The translations under genes were made by a program, and so were the position numbers. From CAXXOK01 sp963678055 (lineage in GTDB: Bacteria; Bacillota; Clostridia; Christensenellales; Aristaeellaceae): a stretch of DNA of 64,000 bases. Below are positions 26,604-35,274 of the stretch, in pieces. Under the pieces are notes generated by a model. The model searched no databases, was not told the DNA's origin, and saw only the letters and a list, made by a program, of their open reading frames with translations. Each line of letters begins with the position of its first letter. Within the stretch, counting starts at the first letter, position 1. The DNA lies in assembly GCA_963678055.1 (NCBI GenBank), contig OY782679.1, forward strand, positions 2,232,001 through 2,296,000, in the 5' to 3' direction.

Positions 26604-28526
26604 ATGAGAAAATTAGTCAGCACTCTGGTCGCAGTCAGCATGCTCTTCACTATGACCAGCGCTTTTGCCTACGACTATCAGGATGGTTCGCAAGCAAACA
26701 GCGCCACCTTTGAAACCTTGGAAGAAACCCGCATTTCCAGTCCGGATGCGGTCGCGGTTTTGGAAACCAACACGACTAAGACATTTATCTCTCATCCGGT
26801 ACTCGATGGGTATCCGGAAAACACCACATACGTCTACCGCTCGGCCAATATGTACGGCGGCCGCGCCGCGGCAAGGCTAAACACCAACATTCTGGCGTTC
26901 TCGGACAAATCGTTTGAGAGCAAGGATGCCGCTCTCGCCTATCTGACCGATCTGGGCCTCATCAGCATCATTGATGAAGCGATCGGCAGCGTTGTACTGG
27001 TGACGCCTTCCGATCCCGAAAAAGGCTTTACTTCCAGCGATCAGAAAAACTATTATGCATTGCAAACCGCCATGCTTTCCCAAAAAGGGTATGAAATCGT
27101 TGACGACAACCGCATTTACTATTCTGATGCAGAATATTTCGGCGGTTACGGTTACCTCTATGTCGTCGGCATTGACGGCGGCGCGACCTTCTTAAACAAC
27201 TACGTTGCAGGCACCGTGGATTACGCGGGCCGCATCGCAGGTATGCTGCTGGTCGGTGGCAGCATGGAACCCTCTCGCAGCGTAGCATCGCTGGTGCCCG
27301 TGTATCTGGCAAACGCCACGAATGATGTGATTGCCAAGTATCAGGCCGCCAACGCGACCGATGCAAGCATAGCCGAAACCGACAAAGTGACCTATTTCAA
27401 TCAAGCACTACCGCTGCAGAAAGTCGTAGTCAGCTCTGCAAAGACAGCAGATCTGAAAGCGCTCATCAGCGACGCATATTATGGCCTCTTCATCGAAGCC
27501 ATGCGTGTACCGGTATCGGATAAAGGCCTCAACAGCGCCGGCACTCCGTACCAAGGCTATGGCTTTGACCAGGCACCCTATTCCCTGTGTGACCGTAATG
27601 CCGCCATCAACAACTTGACGGCGGACGGCATAGCCATCATCGAAACCAAGAGCGAAGCCCTGGACTCCGCCGCGACGGACGATGGTGAATATCTGCGGAC
27701 CTGGTTTGAATACCTCCCCACGGAAGTACTCGACGGCACCGCACCCAATGCCTCCGTTCCGCTGATCTTGGCCAGCCACGGCAACGGCGATGATCCCCGC
27801 GTATTGGTTGATGAACTTGGATTGCTGGAACTTGCAGGCAAAGAGCGCATTGCAATCGTCGCACCTGAGCACCAGTACATCGGCGGCGAGAGCCGTGAAG
27901 TGGAGCTGCAGGCCCTCCCGATGCTGGCACAACTGATGCTGGATACCTATCCGGCACTGGACGCATCCCGCGTATATACCATGGGTTACTCCATGGGCGC
28001 AGGCGCAACCATGAAGTCGATTTATGGCAATCCCTCACTGTTCGCCGCTGCTGTTCCCATGTCTCCCATCCCGGGCTTCGGTGCGCCCTACGCACCGTCT
28101 GCAGAGTTGATGGAATCTTCGTATACCGGCGTTACGCTTCCGGTGATGTTTGCCACCTCCGGCAAGGATCTGGCAGCTACGTTTAACCAGAGCGTACGCG
28201 GTATCACCGAACTGTACCAGCCGCTCATCACTCGCTTTGCAGCGGTCAACCATCTGACGCCGGTCGAAACCTTCGATTTCGACACCTACCCGATCAGCGG
28301 CTTCGCCGCCGACCGCGTGGTAACCAAGACACTCAACAACGAATATGAAAACACCACATTCTACCTGAACAATGATGACGGTGTGCCGATGTTGGCTCTG
28401 AACTTCACCGAAGGATTGGTTCATGCTCTCTATCCCGAATACGGCTATCTTGCCTGGGATTTCTGCAAACACTATTCCCGCAACCTGGAAACCGGCGAGA
28501 CTGTCTACAACCCCTACGTAGACTAA
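26604..28526 (+). CDS. Secreted two-lobed alpha/beta hydrolase, paralogue 3
   Basis: 640 residues; the ATG at 26604 follows GAGAGGGACAG. The signal peptide VSTLVAVSMLFTMTSAFA is cut near AFA-YD. C-lobe: the oxyanion loop is HGNGDD rather than HGGGDD, nucleophile Ser463 lies in GYSMGA (final glycine changed), with likely acid Asp522 (SGKDLAA) and base His607 (LVHALYPEY). N-lobe elbow GIDGG (Asp191). It is the first of four plus-strand copies and is followed by its own terminator. It shares FETLEETR, SHPVLDGYPENTTYVYRS and the tail SRNLETGE with its neighbours. Predicted extracellular ester hydrolase; substrate not known. Confidence 0.85.
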   Translation: MRKLVSTLVAVSMLFTMTSAFAYDYQDGSQANSATFETLEETRISSPDAVAVLETNTTKTFISHPVLDGYPENTTYVYRSANMYGGRAAARLNTNILAFSDKSFESKDAALAYLTDLGLISIIDEAIGSVVLVTPSDPEKGFTSSDQKNYYALQTAMLSQKGYEIVDDNRIYYSDAEYFGGYGYLYVVGIDGGATFLNNYVAGTVDYAGRIAGMLLVGGSMEPSRSVASLVPVYLANATNDVIAKYQAANATDASIAETDKVTYFNQALPLQKVVVSSAKTADLKALISDAYYGLFIEAMRVPVSDKGLNSAGTPYQGYGFDQAPYSLCDRNAAINNLTADGIAIIETKSEALDSAATDDGEYLRTWFEYLPTEVLDGTAPNASVPLILASHGNGDDPRVLVDELGLLELAGKERIAIVAPEHQYIGGESREVELQALPMLAQLMLDTYPALDASRVYTMGYSMGAGATMKSIYGNPSLFAAAVPMSPIPGFGAPYAPSAELMESSYTGVTLPVMFATSGKDLAATFNQSVRGITELYQPLITRFAAVNHLTPVETFDFDTYPISGFAADRVVTKTLNNEYENTTFYLNNDDGVPMLALNFTEGLVHALYPEYGYLAWDFCKHYSRNLETGETVYNPYVD

Positions 28527-28537
28527 ACACGCGTCTC

Positions 28538-28576
28538 TGCGAGGCGGGCCGAAAGGCCTCGCCTCGCACGATTTTT
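28538..28576 (+). terminator. Terminator after paralogue 3
   Basis: TGCGAGGC ... GCCTCGCA with an inner GGCC/GGCC stem around a GAAA loop, followed closely by TTTTT. A convincing intrinsic terminator. Confidence 0.85.
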
Positions 28577-28614
28577 ATGTCCATATCATCCCGAGAATTT
28601 GAAAGGAAGTTGTC

Positions 28615-30510
28615 ATGACTATGAAAAGGTTCCTGAGTGTATCACTCACGATTGCAATGCTCCTGACCTTGGCTGTAATTCCAACTGCTTCTGCGCTTGG
28701 ATATTCCAGCCGACAAGGAAATGAGTCAACGTTTGAAACGCTTGCTGAAACCCGGCTTAACAGCCCTGGGGCAGCGCTTGCATTGGAAACAGATCAGACC
28801 AAAGTGTATGTTTCCAATCCTATTTTAGACGGATATCCGGAAAACACCACCTTTGTGTACCGCTCGGCGGATATGTACGGCAACTTCCGTGCAGCGGGCC
28901 GCATGAACACCAACATTGTTGTGTTCTCCGATCAGGCCTTCGCCGATAAAGACGCGGCGCTTGCTTACCTGCAAGGCCTTGGCCTGATTGATATCATCGA
29001 AGAGGCCAGCGGCAGCGTTGTGCTGGTTACTCCGGCAAACCCCGAAGCCGGATTTACCGCATCCGACAAGAGCAGTTTCCAGAAATTGCAAACCGCGATG
29101 CTGGCCCAGAAAGCCTCTGCCAAAGTAGGCGATCAGACCGTCTATTACTCTGATGCCGAATACTTTGGCGGATACGGCAATGAATACTATATCGGCATCG
29201 ACGGCGGCGCGACATTCCTGAATAACTATGTCGCAACCGAGATGACCACACTGGATCGCATTGCCGGCATGTTGCTGATCGGTGGCACGATGCAGGATTT
29301 CCGCAAAGTCGCTTCCTATGTGCCCGTATACCTCGTCAACGCACAGAGCGATGTGGTTGCTAAATATAAGGCCGCCAACGACACCGACGCATCCTCTTTC
29401 CAGGGCGATGTCATCAGCTATTTCAATCAAGCTCTGCCGCTGAAAAAAGTGGTTGTGGCCCAGGATGATAACCCGGACGTCGCAGCCTATGTTCAGGACG
29501 CCTATTATTCCCTCTTTGTGAAAGCCATGCGCTACTCGCCCACCGGCGGCCTGCACCCGTTCTCCCTGTGTGAACGCAGTGCTATCCTGTCTGGCGGCGA
29601 AACCCCGGACGGCACCAAGGTCACGTATCACCTGGAAGACCGTTTCAGCGATGTCACCACCGCCGACGGCGAATATCTCCAGTCCTGGTATGAAGTACTG
29701 CCCGACGAAGTGCTTGACGGCACCGCACCCGCTGGCAGCGTTCCGTTGATCCTGGCCCTGCATGGCATGGGCGACGATCCGCTGATGTTCATTGATGGCA
29801 ACGGCTACATCAATCTGGCCGCTACAGAGCGCGTTGCAGTGGTTGCACCCCAGCATCAGGAAATCTTCTGGACCAACGTGGATGGCAGCTTTGTGGACGG
29901 TATTGAATCCGTCATCATGCCGGCGCTTGTGCGGTACATGCTTGAAACGTATCCCGCGTTGGATGCATCGCGCGTGTATATCACCGGCTACTCCATGGGC
30001 GGCTGGGCCACCATGAAGACCATCAACGGCGATGTCGCCCTTCTGGCTGCTGCCGTGCCGATGTCCGGCATGGCACATACCGGAACCGACGAGCAAGTTG
30101 CACAGTTTGAAACCTTGGATCTTCCGATCCTGTTCACCACCTCGACCCGTGATATGGGCATGCTGTTTGATGATACCACCGCCGGTATCGCTTCCAATCA
30201 CCAAAATCAGATCCTACAGTATCTGGGATACAATGAGATGGACAGCTTCTCGGACTATGACTTTGCCACCTATCCGATGGCCGGGTTCAAAGCCGATAGC
30301 GGTCTGACCGTGACGCTGAACGGCGAATTCGTCAATCATCGTTGGTTCCTCAACAATGAAGACGGTGTCCCGATGGTCGGTCTTGGCATCACCGAAGGCC
30401 TTGTGCATTCGCTGTACCCTGAGTTTGCCAAGATCATGTGGGATTTTGCCAGCCAGTATTCCCGCGATTTGGAAACAGGCGCTGTTGTGTACACGCCTGA
30501 TGCAAACTAA
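28615..30510 (+). CDS. Secreted two-lobed alpha/beta hydrolase, paralogue 4
   Basis: 631 residues, the shortest copy; the ATG at 28615 (or the one two codons on) follows GAAAGGAAG. Signal peptide FLSVSLTIAMLLTLAVIPTASA. C-lobe: HGMGDD, Ser460 in GYSMGG, likely Asp513 (TSTRDMG), His598 (LVHSLYPEF). N-lobe elbow GIDGG (Asp196). About 20 residues found in the other copies between the lobes (the VPV...TPY..Y.FDQAPYSLC segment) are reduced to YSPTGGLHPFSLC, so the linker or a substrate-facing loop differs. Predicted extracellular esterase, possibly of different specificity. Confidence 0.85.
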   Translation: MTMKRFLSVSLTIAMLLTLAVIPTASALGYSSRQGNESTFETLAETRLNSPGAALALETDQTKVYVSNPILDGYPENTTFVYRSADMYGNFRAAGRMNTNIVVFSDQAFADKDAALAYLQGLGLIDIIEEASGSVVLVTPANPEAGFTASDKSSFQKLQTAMLAQKASAKVGDQTVYYSDAEYFGGYGNEYYIGIDGGATFLNNYVATEMTTLDRIAGMLLIGGTMQDFRKVASYVPVYLVNAQSDVVAKYKAANDTDASSFQGDVISYFNQALPLKKVVVAQDDNPDVAAYVQDAYYSLFVKAMRYSPTGGLHPFSLCERSAILSGGETPDGTKVTYHLEDRFSDVTTADGEYLQSWYEVLPDEVLDGTAPAGSVPLILALHGMGDDPLMFIDGNGYINLAATERVAVVAPQHQEIFWTNVDGSFVDGIESVIMPALVRYMLETYPALDASRVYITGYSMGGWATMKTINGDVALLAAAVPMSGMAHTGTDEQVAQFETLDLPILFTTSTRDMGMLFDDTTAGIASNHQNQILQYLGYNEMDSFSDYDFATYPMAGFKADSGLTVTLNGEFVNHRWFLNNEDGVPMVGLGITEGLVHSLYPEFAKIMWDFASQYSRDLETGAVVYTPDAN

Positions 30511-30530
30511 ACCATTCCCCCCTCTACTGT

Positions 30531-30558
30531 CCGCCGCCCGGCTTAGGCCGGGCGACGG
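30531..30558 (+). terminator. GC-rich hairpin after paralogue 4
   Basis: CGCCCGGC pairs with GCCGGGCG, with flanking CCG/CGG, 20 bases beyond the stop. It lacks a U-run, so it may be a processing or stabilising stem rather than a full terminator. Confidence 0.55.
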
Positions 30559-30633
30559 ATATCGTGTATCACGACCATTTTAAAATTCATCCGATAGTGT
30601 CGGATAGAAGAAATAATGAAGGAGGCGACGTTA

Positions 30634-32583
30634 ATGAAAAGACTATTGGGAATCTCACTAGCCATCGCAATACTGATGAGCATGCTCATCGCGCCCAGTG
30701 CGCTTGCACTCAATTATTCCGGCAGCCAGCAAAACGAAGCAACATTCGAAACTCTGGAGGAAACCCGCGTCTCCAGTCCCTCCGCTGTCGCGAACTTGGA
30801 AACCAATACCGGCAAGACCTTCGTTTCTCATCCGGTACTGGATGGATACCCCGAAAACACCACCTATGTCTACCGCTCCCCTGAGCTGTTCGGCGGCCGC
30901 GCAGCTGCGCGCCTGAACACGGACATTTTGGTGTACACAGACCAGTCCTTTGCAAGCAAAGATGACGCGTATGCGTATCTGGAAGGCCTTGGCCTGATTG
31001 ACATCATCAATGAAGCGATCGGCAGCGTATTGCTGGTCACTCCCTCTGATCCGGAAAGCGGTTTTACCAGCGCAGATCAAAAGAATTATTACGCGCTGCA
31101 AACTGCGATGCTTTCACAAAAAGCATCCGGGAAGATCGGCGATCAGACTGTTTACTACTCCGATGCCGAATACTTCGGCGGCTACGCCTATACCTATGTG
31201 GTAGGGCTCGGCGGCGGCGCAACATTCCTCAACGATTATGTTGCAGGCACGCTTGATTATGTTGGCCGTATTGCCGGTATGCTGCTGATTAACGGCCAGA
31301 TGGAAGACATCCGCACAGTCGCTTCGCTGGTTCCTGTATATCTGGTCAATGCCGATGCGGCGACCATCGAAAAGTACAAGGATGCCAACGAAACCGACGC
31401 CTATCAGGTGCGAGGCAACGTGGAAACATACTACAATCAATGCTTCCCGCTCCGCCAAGTTGTGGTCGCGCAGGATGAAGCTGCGGATGCGGCTGCCTAC
31501 ATTCAGGATGCGTACTACAACATGTTCATCAAGGCGATGCGCGTTCCGGTGTTCAAAGTCGGCATCAATAGCGCCTCCACGCCGTATCAGAACTACAGCT
31601 TTGACCAATCTCCCTATTCGCTCTATCCCCGCAATGCCGTCATCAACGGCGTCACTGCCGACGGCATCTACCTGACCCGGCACGACTCCGATACCGAGTT
31701 CAGCCATATCAAGATGCAAACCGGCGATTATCTGCAGACATGGTTTGAATACCTGCCCAAGGAAGTGCTCGACGGCACTGCGGCCGATGGTACTGTTCCG
31801 CTGATCCTGGCCAACCACGGCGGCGGAGATGACCCGCGTGTTTTCGTTGACGAAATCGGTTTGCTGACCCTTGCCGGCAAGGAACGCTTTGCGATTGTTG
31901 CACCGGAAGAAGGGGCCCTCTGGACTGAACCGGCCGCAGACGGGGGCATCAATAGCGGTGCCAACGGTATCTGCTGCGAAGTACTGCCACTGATGGCTCA
32001 GTACATGCTGGAAACCTATCCGGCACTGGACCCCTCACGCGTATATGTAACCGGTTACTCCATGGGCGGCGGCGCGACCTTGAAAGCCTTCAACGGCGAT
32101 CCTTCCGTGTTTGCGGCAGGCACCGTGATGGCAGCATCCAGCTATGTTGCTACAGAAGAGCAGGCCAAAGCGTTTGAAACGCTTGAACTCCCGCTCATGC
32201 TCCTGACCTCCACATTCGATTTCCCGTTTGTCTTTGCCTTTGATACGCCCAGCCGTACCATCGCTTCCGGCTTCCAAAAGCAGATTCGCTTGTTCACAGG
32301 GTACAACAACCTGGAGCCGATTGAGACGTTTGACTTCGAAACCTATCCGATCATCGGCTATCAGGCGGATGCATTCAACCGTTCCATGATCAACGGCGAA
32401 TACTGGACCAGCCGCTGGGATCTTGAAAACGATGAAGGCACACCCATGATCGCCGTCAGCTATACCGAGGGTTTGGTGCATGCACTGTATCCCGGCTATG
32501 GGCAGATTATGTGGGACTTCTCAAAGCACTATTCCCGCGATCAGGAAACCGGCGCCATCATCTACAACCCTTACGTAGACTAA
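30634..32583 (+). CDS. Secreted two-lobed alpha/beta hydrolase, paralogue 5
   Basis: 649 residues from the ATG at 30634, which follows AAGGAGG; the ATG at 30616 lies upstream of that site. Signal peptide LLGISLAIAILMSMLIAPSALA. The C-lobe has HGGGDD, the GYSMGG nucleophile, TSTFDFP as likely acid region and LVHALYPGY as base. It differs in the N-lobe: the elbow reads GLGGG, so even the aspartate of the other six copies is gone and this lobe cannot carry a nucleophile there. A longer insert (LWTEPAADGGINSGANGICC) precedes the nucleophile helix. Predicted extracellular esterase. Confidence 0.85.
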   Translation: MKRLLGISLAIAILMSMLIAPSALALNYSGSQQNEATFETLEETRVSSPSAVANLETNTGKTFVSHPVLDGYPENTTYVYRSPELFGGRAAARLNTDILVYTDQSFASKDDAYAYLEGLGLIDIINEAIGSVLLVTPSDPESGFTSADQKNYYALQTAMLSQKASGKIGDQTVYYSDAEYFGGYAYTYVVGLGGGATFLNDYVAGTLDYVGRIAGMLLINGQMEDIRTVASLVPVYLVNADAATIEKYKDANETDAYQVRGNVETYYNQCFPLRQVVVAQDEAADAAAYIQDAYYNMFIKAMRVPVFKVGINSASTPYQNYSFDQSPYSLYPRNAVINGVTADGIYLTRHDSDTEFSHIKMQTGDYLQTWFEYLPKEVLDGTAADGTVPLILANHGGGDDPRVFVDEIGLLTLAGKERFAIVAPEEGALWTEPAADGGINSGANGICCEVLPLMAQYMLETYPALDPSRVYVTGYSMGGGATLKAFNGDPSVFAAGTVMAASSYVATEEQAKAFETLELPLMLLTSTFDFPFVFAFDTPSRTIASGFQKQIRLFTGYNNLEPIETFDFETYPIIGYQADAFNRSMINGEYWTSRWDLENDEGTPMIAVSYTEGLVHALYPGYGQIMWDFSKHYSRDQETGAIIYNPYVD

Positions 32584-32595
32584 ATTCTCATTTGC

Positions 32596-32625
32596 GCGCA
32601 GCAGCGGTTTCGGCCGTTGCTGCGC
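32596..32625 (+). terminator. Hairpin after paralogue 5
   Basis: GCGCAGCAGCGG pairs with CCGTTGCTGCGC (one wobble) around TTTCGG. No U-run follows. Confidence 0.6.
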
Positions 32626-32810
32626 CAAGCCTTGAAACTCTGTTTCGGCAACACTTTACCTTGGGATAACTTCGATCTACTTGGAACGATGAATCACAAA
32701 TTCATCAGTAGTATCGACAGTTCATAGTAACGAATGCATTCCGGGAAAGGAGGATATTAGCGGAATGCAAAACGCATTTTTTAATCTAATGAAACTAAGG
32801 AGGAATCCCA

Positions 32811-34754
32811 GTGAAAAAACTATTCGGTATGTTGGTAGTCGTATGCTTGTGTCTAACGGCTGTAGCCGCTTTTGCGCAGGTACAGTTCTCTGATAACCCC
32901 GCAACGTTTGAAACCTTTGCAGAAGCCAGTGTGAATGGCCCCGTGGCGATGGCTGCGGAATTAGGCGGCACCTATGGTTCCGATCCCTGCCTTGCTGAGT
33001 ATCCGGAAGGCACAACCTACATTTACCGTTCTCCCGCCCGTTGGTCAGCCACCAGCGCCGGCTACCGCAAGAATACTGTGCTTCAGGTTTACACCGACAC
33101 CAAGTTTGAATCCAAGGAAGACGCGCAGGCCTATCTGCAGTCCTTGGGCCTCATTGATATCATAGACGAAGCAAAAGGCAGCATCATCCTGGTCAACCCC
33201 ATTGGTGATGTATTTGACAAGGCCGATGCACGCGCTTATTACCTGATGCAGGCTGCTTCCTGTAACCTGGGCGGTTCTGCAACCGTCGGTGAAGAAACCT
33301 TCACCTGTGCAGAAGGCGCTTACTACGGTGGCACCTCCTATCGCTACGCCATCGGTATCGACGGCGGCGCAACCTTCCTCAACAACTACATCGCCCCCAC
33401 CTTTGATGACGTAACCCGCCTGGCGGGCATGATCCTCATCGGCGGCAAAATGGACCGCATCCACGATGTGGCCGGTGTTGTTCCGGTTTACATGGTGAAT
33501 CCTTCTGATACCGCGCTTGCCAAGTATCAGGCGATCAACGAAACCGATCGCTACGGCTATCTGGGCGACGTTGATATCTATAGCAATCAGGCATTACCCC
33601 TGCAGAACATTCTTGTGAAGAACACCGAATCGGTTGATGTAGCTTCCGAAATCAACTACGGCTACTACAACCTGATGATCAAGCGTATGCGCATTCCCTG
33701 CGTCCTGCCGGGCTTGCACACCTATTCGCAGGACTTCACTGATCGCAACTGGAACTCCGCTCCCTATTCGCTGGGCGAGCGCAATGCTTTCTTCAACTAT
33801 ACCACCGCTGATGGCCTGGTCATTGAAGAATTCGTCGGACAGGAAACCTTCAAAGATTACAACATCCCCGAAGGTACCATTGGCCTCTTCGGCCGTCCCG
33901 CAGAGACCGGTGCCTACATCGACACCTGGTACGAAGTGGTTCCCGAAGAAGTTAAGAATGGCACTGCTCCCGATCATTCTGTTCCCATGTGGCTGATGCT
34001 TCACGGCGGCGGCGACGATCCCCTGCAGTTCCTGGACGAAATGGGCTTCATGGTACTGGCCGGTCAGGAACGCTTTGCGATGATCGCCCCAATCCATGGT
34101 TCCATGTTCACCGTTGGTCAGGATGTTATGCCGGCAGTTGTCGAATACTTCCTGAACAAGTATCCTTCTTTGGATCCCACCCGTGTGTACGTCACCGGTT
34201 ACTCCATGGGCGGCGGCGCCACGCTGCACGCCATCAATGGTAACGCCAAGATCTTCGCAGCTGCTGCCCCCAACGCTGCAGCAATCTTCAACACTGAAGA
34301 TGAAACCGTGATAACCGACGACGTGAATATGCCGATCCTCTTCACGACCGCAACTTACGACTTCTGCGGTTACGGCGGCGTCTCCGGCTTTGCCGCGACT
34401 CCGGTTGCAGACGATCCGTATGATCCCGAGCACATCAACAAGTCCTATCAGGATCGTATCAACGCCTACATGACCCTCAACGGACTGGAGAACATTGTCT
34501 ACGACTTTGAATCCTATCCGATGTCCGGGTTCCGTGCAGACGAGTACTACGAAGAATTCCTCAACAACGAGTACATGAACCGTACCTGGTTGGTTTACAA
34601 TGAGGATGATATCCCCTTGGTCGGCCTGAACATTACCGACTTCCTGCCCCATGGCCTCTATCAGGAATTCGGACCCATTTGCTGGGATTATGTTAAGCAC
34701 TTCAGCCGCAACCTTGAAACCGGCGAAGTCATCTACAACCCCTACGAGAACTAA
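32811..34754 (+). CDS. Secreted two-lobed alpha/beta hydrolase, paralogue 6
   Basis: 647 residues from a GTG start at 32811, well placed after AAGGAGG. Signal peptide LFGMLVVVCLCLTAVAAFA. C-lobe: HGGGDD, GYSMGG nucleophile, likely acid in TATYDFC, base in LPHGLYQEF. N-lobe elbow GIDGG (Asp184). It has the most divergent N-terminus (FAEASVNGPVAMAAELGG and AEYPEGTTYIYRS) and a ten-residue insert after the linker (GTIGLFGRPAETG), partly resembling paralogue 7. Its C-terminus is closer to paralogues 1 and 2 (PHG instead of LVH), so the array is not a simple recent tandem duplication. Predicted extracellular esterase. Confidence 0.85.
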   Translation: MKKLFGMLVVVCLCLTAVAAFAQVQFSDNPATFETFAEASVNGPVAMAAELGGTYGSDPCLAEYPEGTTYIYRSPARWSATSAGYRKNTVLQVYTDTKFESKEDAQAYLQSLGLIDIIDEAKGSIILVNPIGDVFDKADARAYYLMQAASCNLGGSATVGEETFTCAEGAYYGGTSYRYAIGIDGGATFLNNYIAPTFDDVTRLAGMILIGGKMDRIHDVAGVVPVYMVNPSDTALAKYQAINETDRYGYLGDVDIYSNQALPLQNILVKNTESVDVASEINYGYYNLMIKRMRIPCVLPGLHTYSQDFTDRNWNSAPYSLGERNAFFNYTTADGLVIEEFVGQETFKDYNIPEGTIGLFGRPAETGAYIDTWYEVVPEEVKNGTAPDHSVPMWLMLHGGGDDPLQFLDEMGFMVLAGQERFAMIAPIHGSMFTVGQDVMPAVVEYFLNKYPSLDPTRVYVTGYSMGGGATLHAINGNAKIFAAAAPNAAAIFNTEDETVITDDVNMPILFTTATYDFCGYGGVSGFAATPVADDPYDPEHINKSYQDRINAYMTLNGLENIVYDFESYPMSGFRADEYYEEFLNNEYMNRTWLVYNEDDIPLVGLNITDFLPHGLYQEFGPICWDYVKHFSRNLETGEVIYNPYEN

Positions 34755-34801
34755 TCAAACCCTGCTGATCGCTATTCTCACAAAACAGAATACACAGCAC
34801 A

Positions 34802-34830
34802 AAGAAGAGCTTCGGCTCTTCTTTGCTTTA
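34802..34830 (+). terminator. Terminator after paralogue 6
   Basis: AAGAAGAGC-TTCG-GCTCTTCTT with a UUCG tetraloop, followed by TGCTTTAT. Strong stem in the expected place. Confidence 0.8.
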
Positions 34831-35226
34831 TCTTTAATTCCGTCAAGATACCCCAGTATCGGTTGTAATTGCCTGAGAAACGGTCGCTCTATACTCGGCT
34901 GCAATTTCTCTACGCTTGCTACCAGGCTTTATCTGCAACCCATGTTACTCAACTGCTTTTGAACAGGCTTTATACGATGATACTTGCATTAGGAGATTGC
35001 GCATCAGGGGTACCTTGATTACTGCCAGAGGATGTCGGGAGAGCACCAGTAAGCTGCCACCGCAAGCCCTTTAAGAGCGTCTAAGGCAACGCAGTATACG
35101 CTAAGCTTATCAAGGTGTGGGCTGTAGCTTCCACATAGCGATCCACATCAGCAATGGCCGCAAACTCAACTAAGTCACACAGCCAACGTTTGTGTAGCAT
35201 ACAATGAAACAGAAGTTAAACACAAA
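34831..35226. other. Intergenic region between convergent paralogues 6 and 7
   Basis: About 400 bases with stops in all frames and no recognisable gene or repeat. Confidence 0.5.
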
Positions 35227-35256
35227 AGAGGCAGTCGTATGACTACGACTGCCTCT
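35227..35256 (-). terminator. Terminator after paralogue 7
   Basis: AGAGGCAGTCGTA and TACGACTGCCTCT form a perfect thirteen-base-pair stem around a four-base loop. On the minus strand it is followed by TTTTGTG. Confidence 0.85.
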
Positions 35257-35274
35257 GCATTGGAATTCTGTCGT

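Noticed and set aside
28825..30204. 459-codon minus-strand frame opposite paralogue 4
   Set aside because: Antisense shadow; similar long shadows lie opposite the other paralogues and none has family features.
26604..34754. Recent tandem duplication of the four plus-strand hydrolases
   Set aside because: The proteins differ throughout, with different inserts and C-terminal subtypes, and the intergenic regions are unrelated, so the duplications are old or the copies were assembled.
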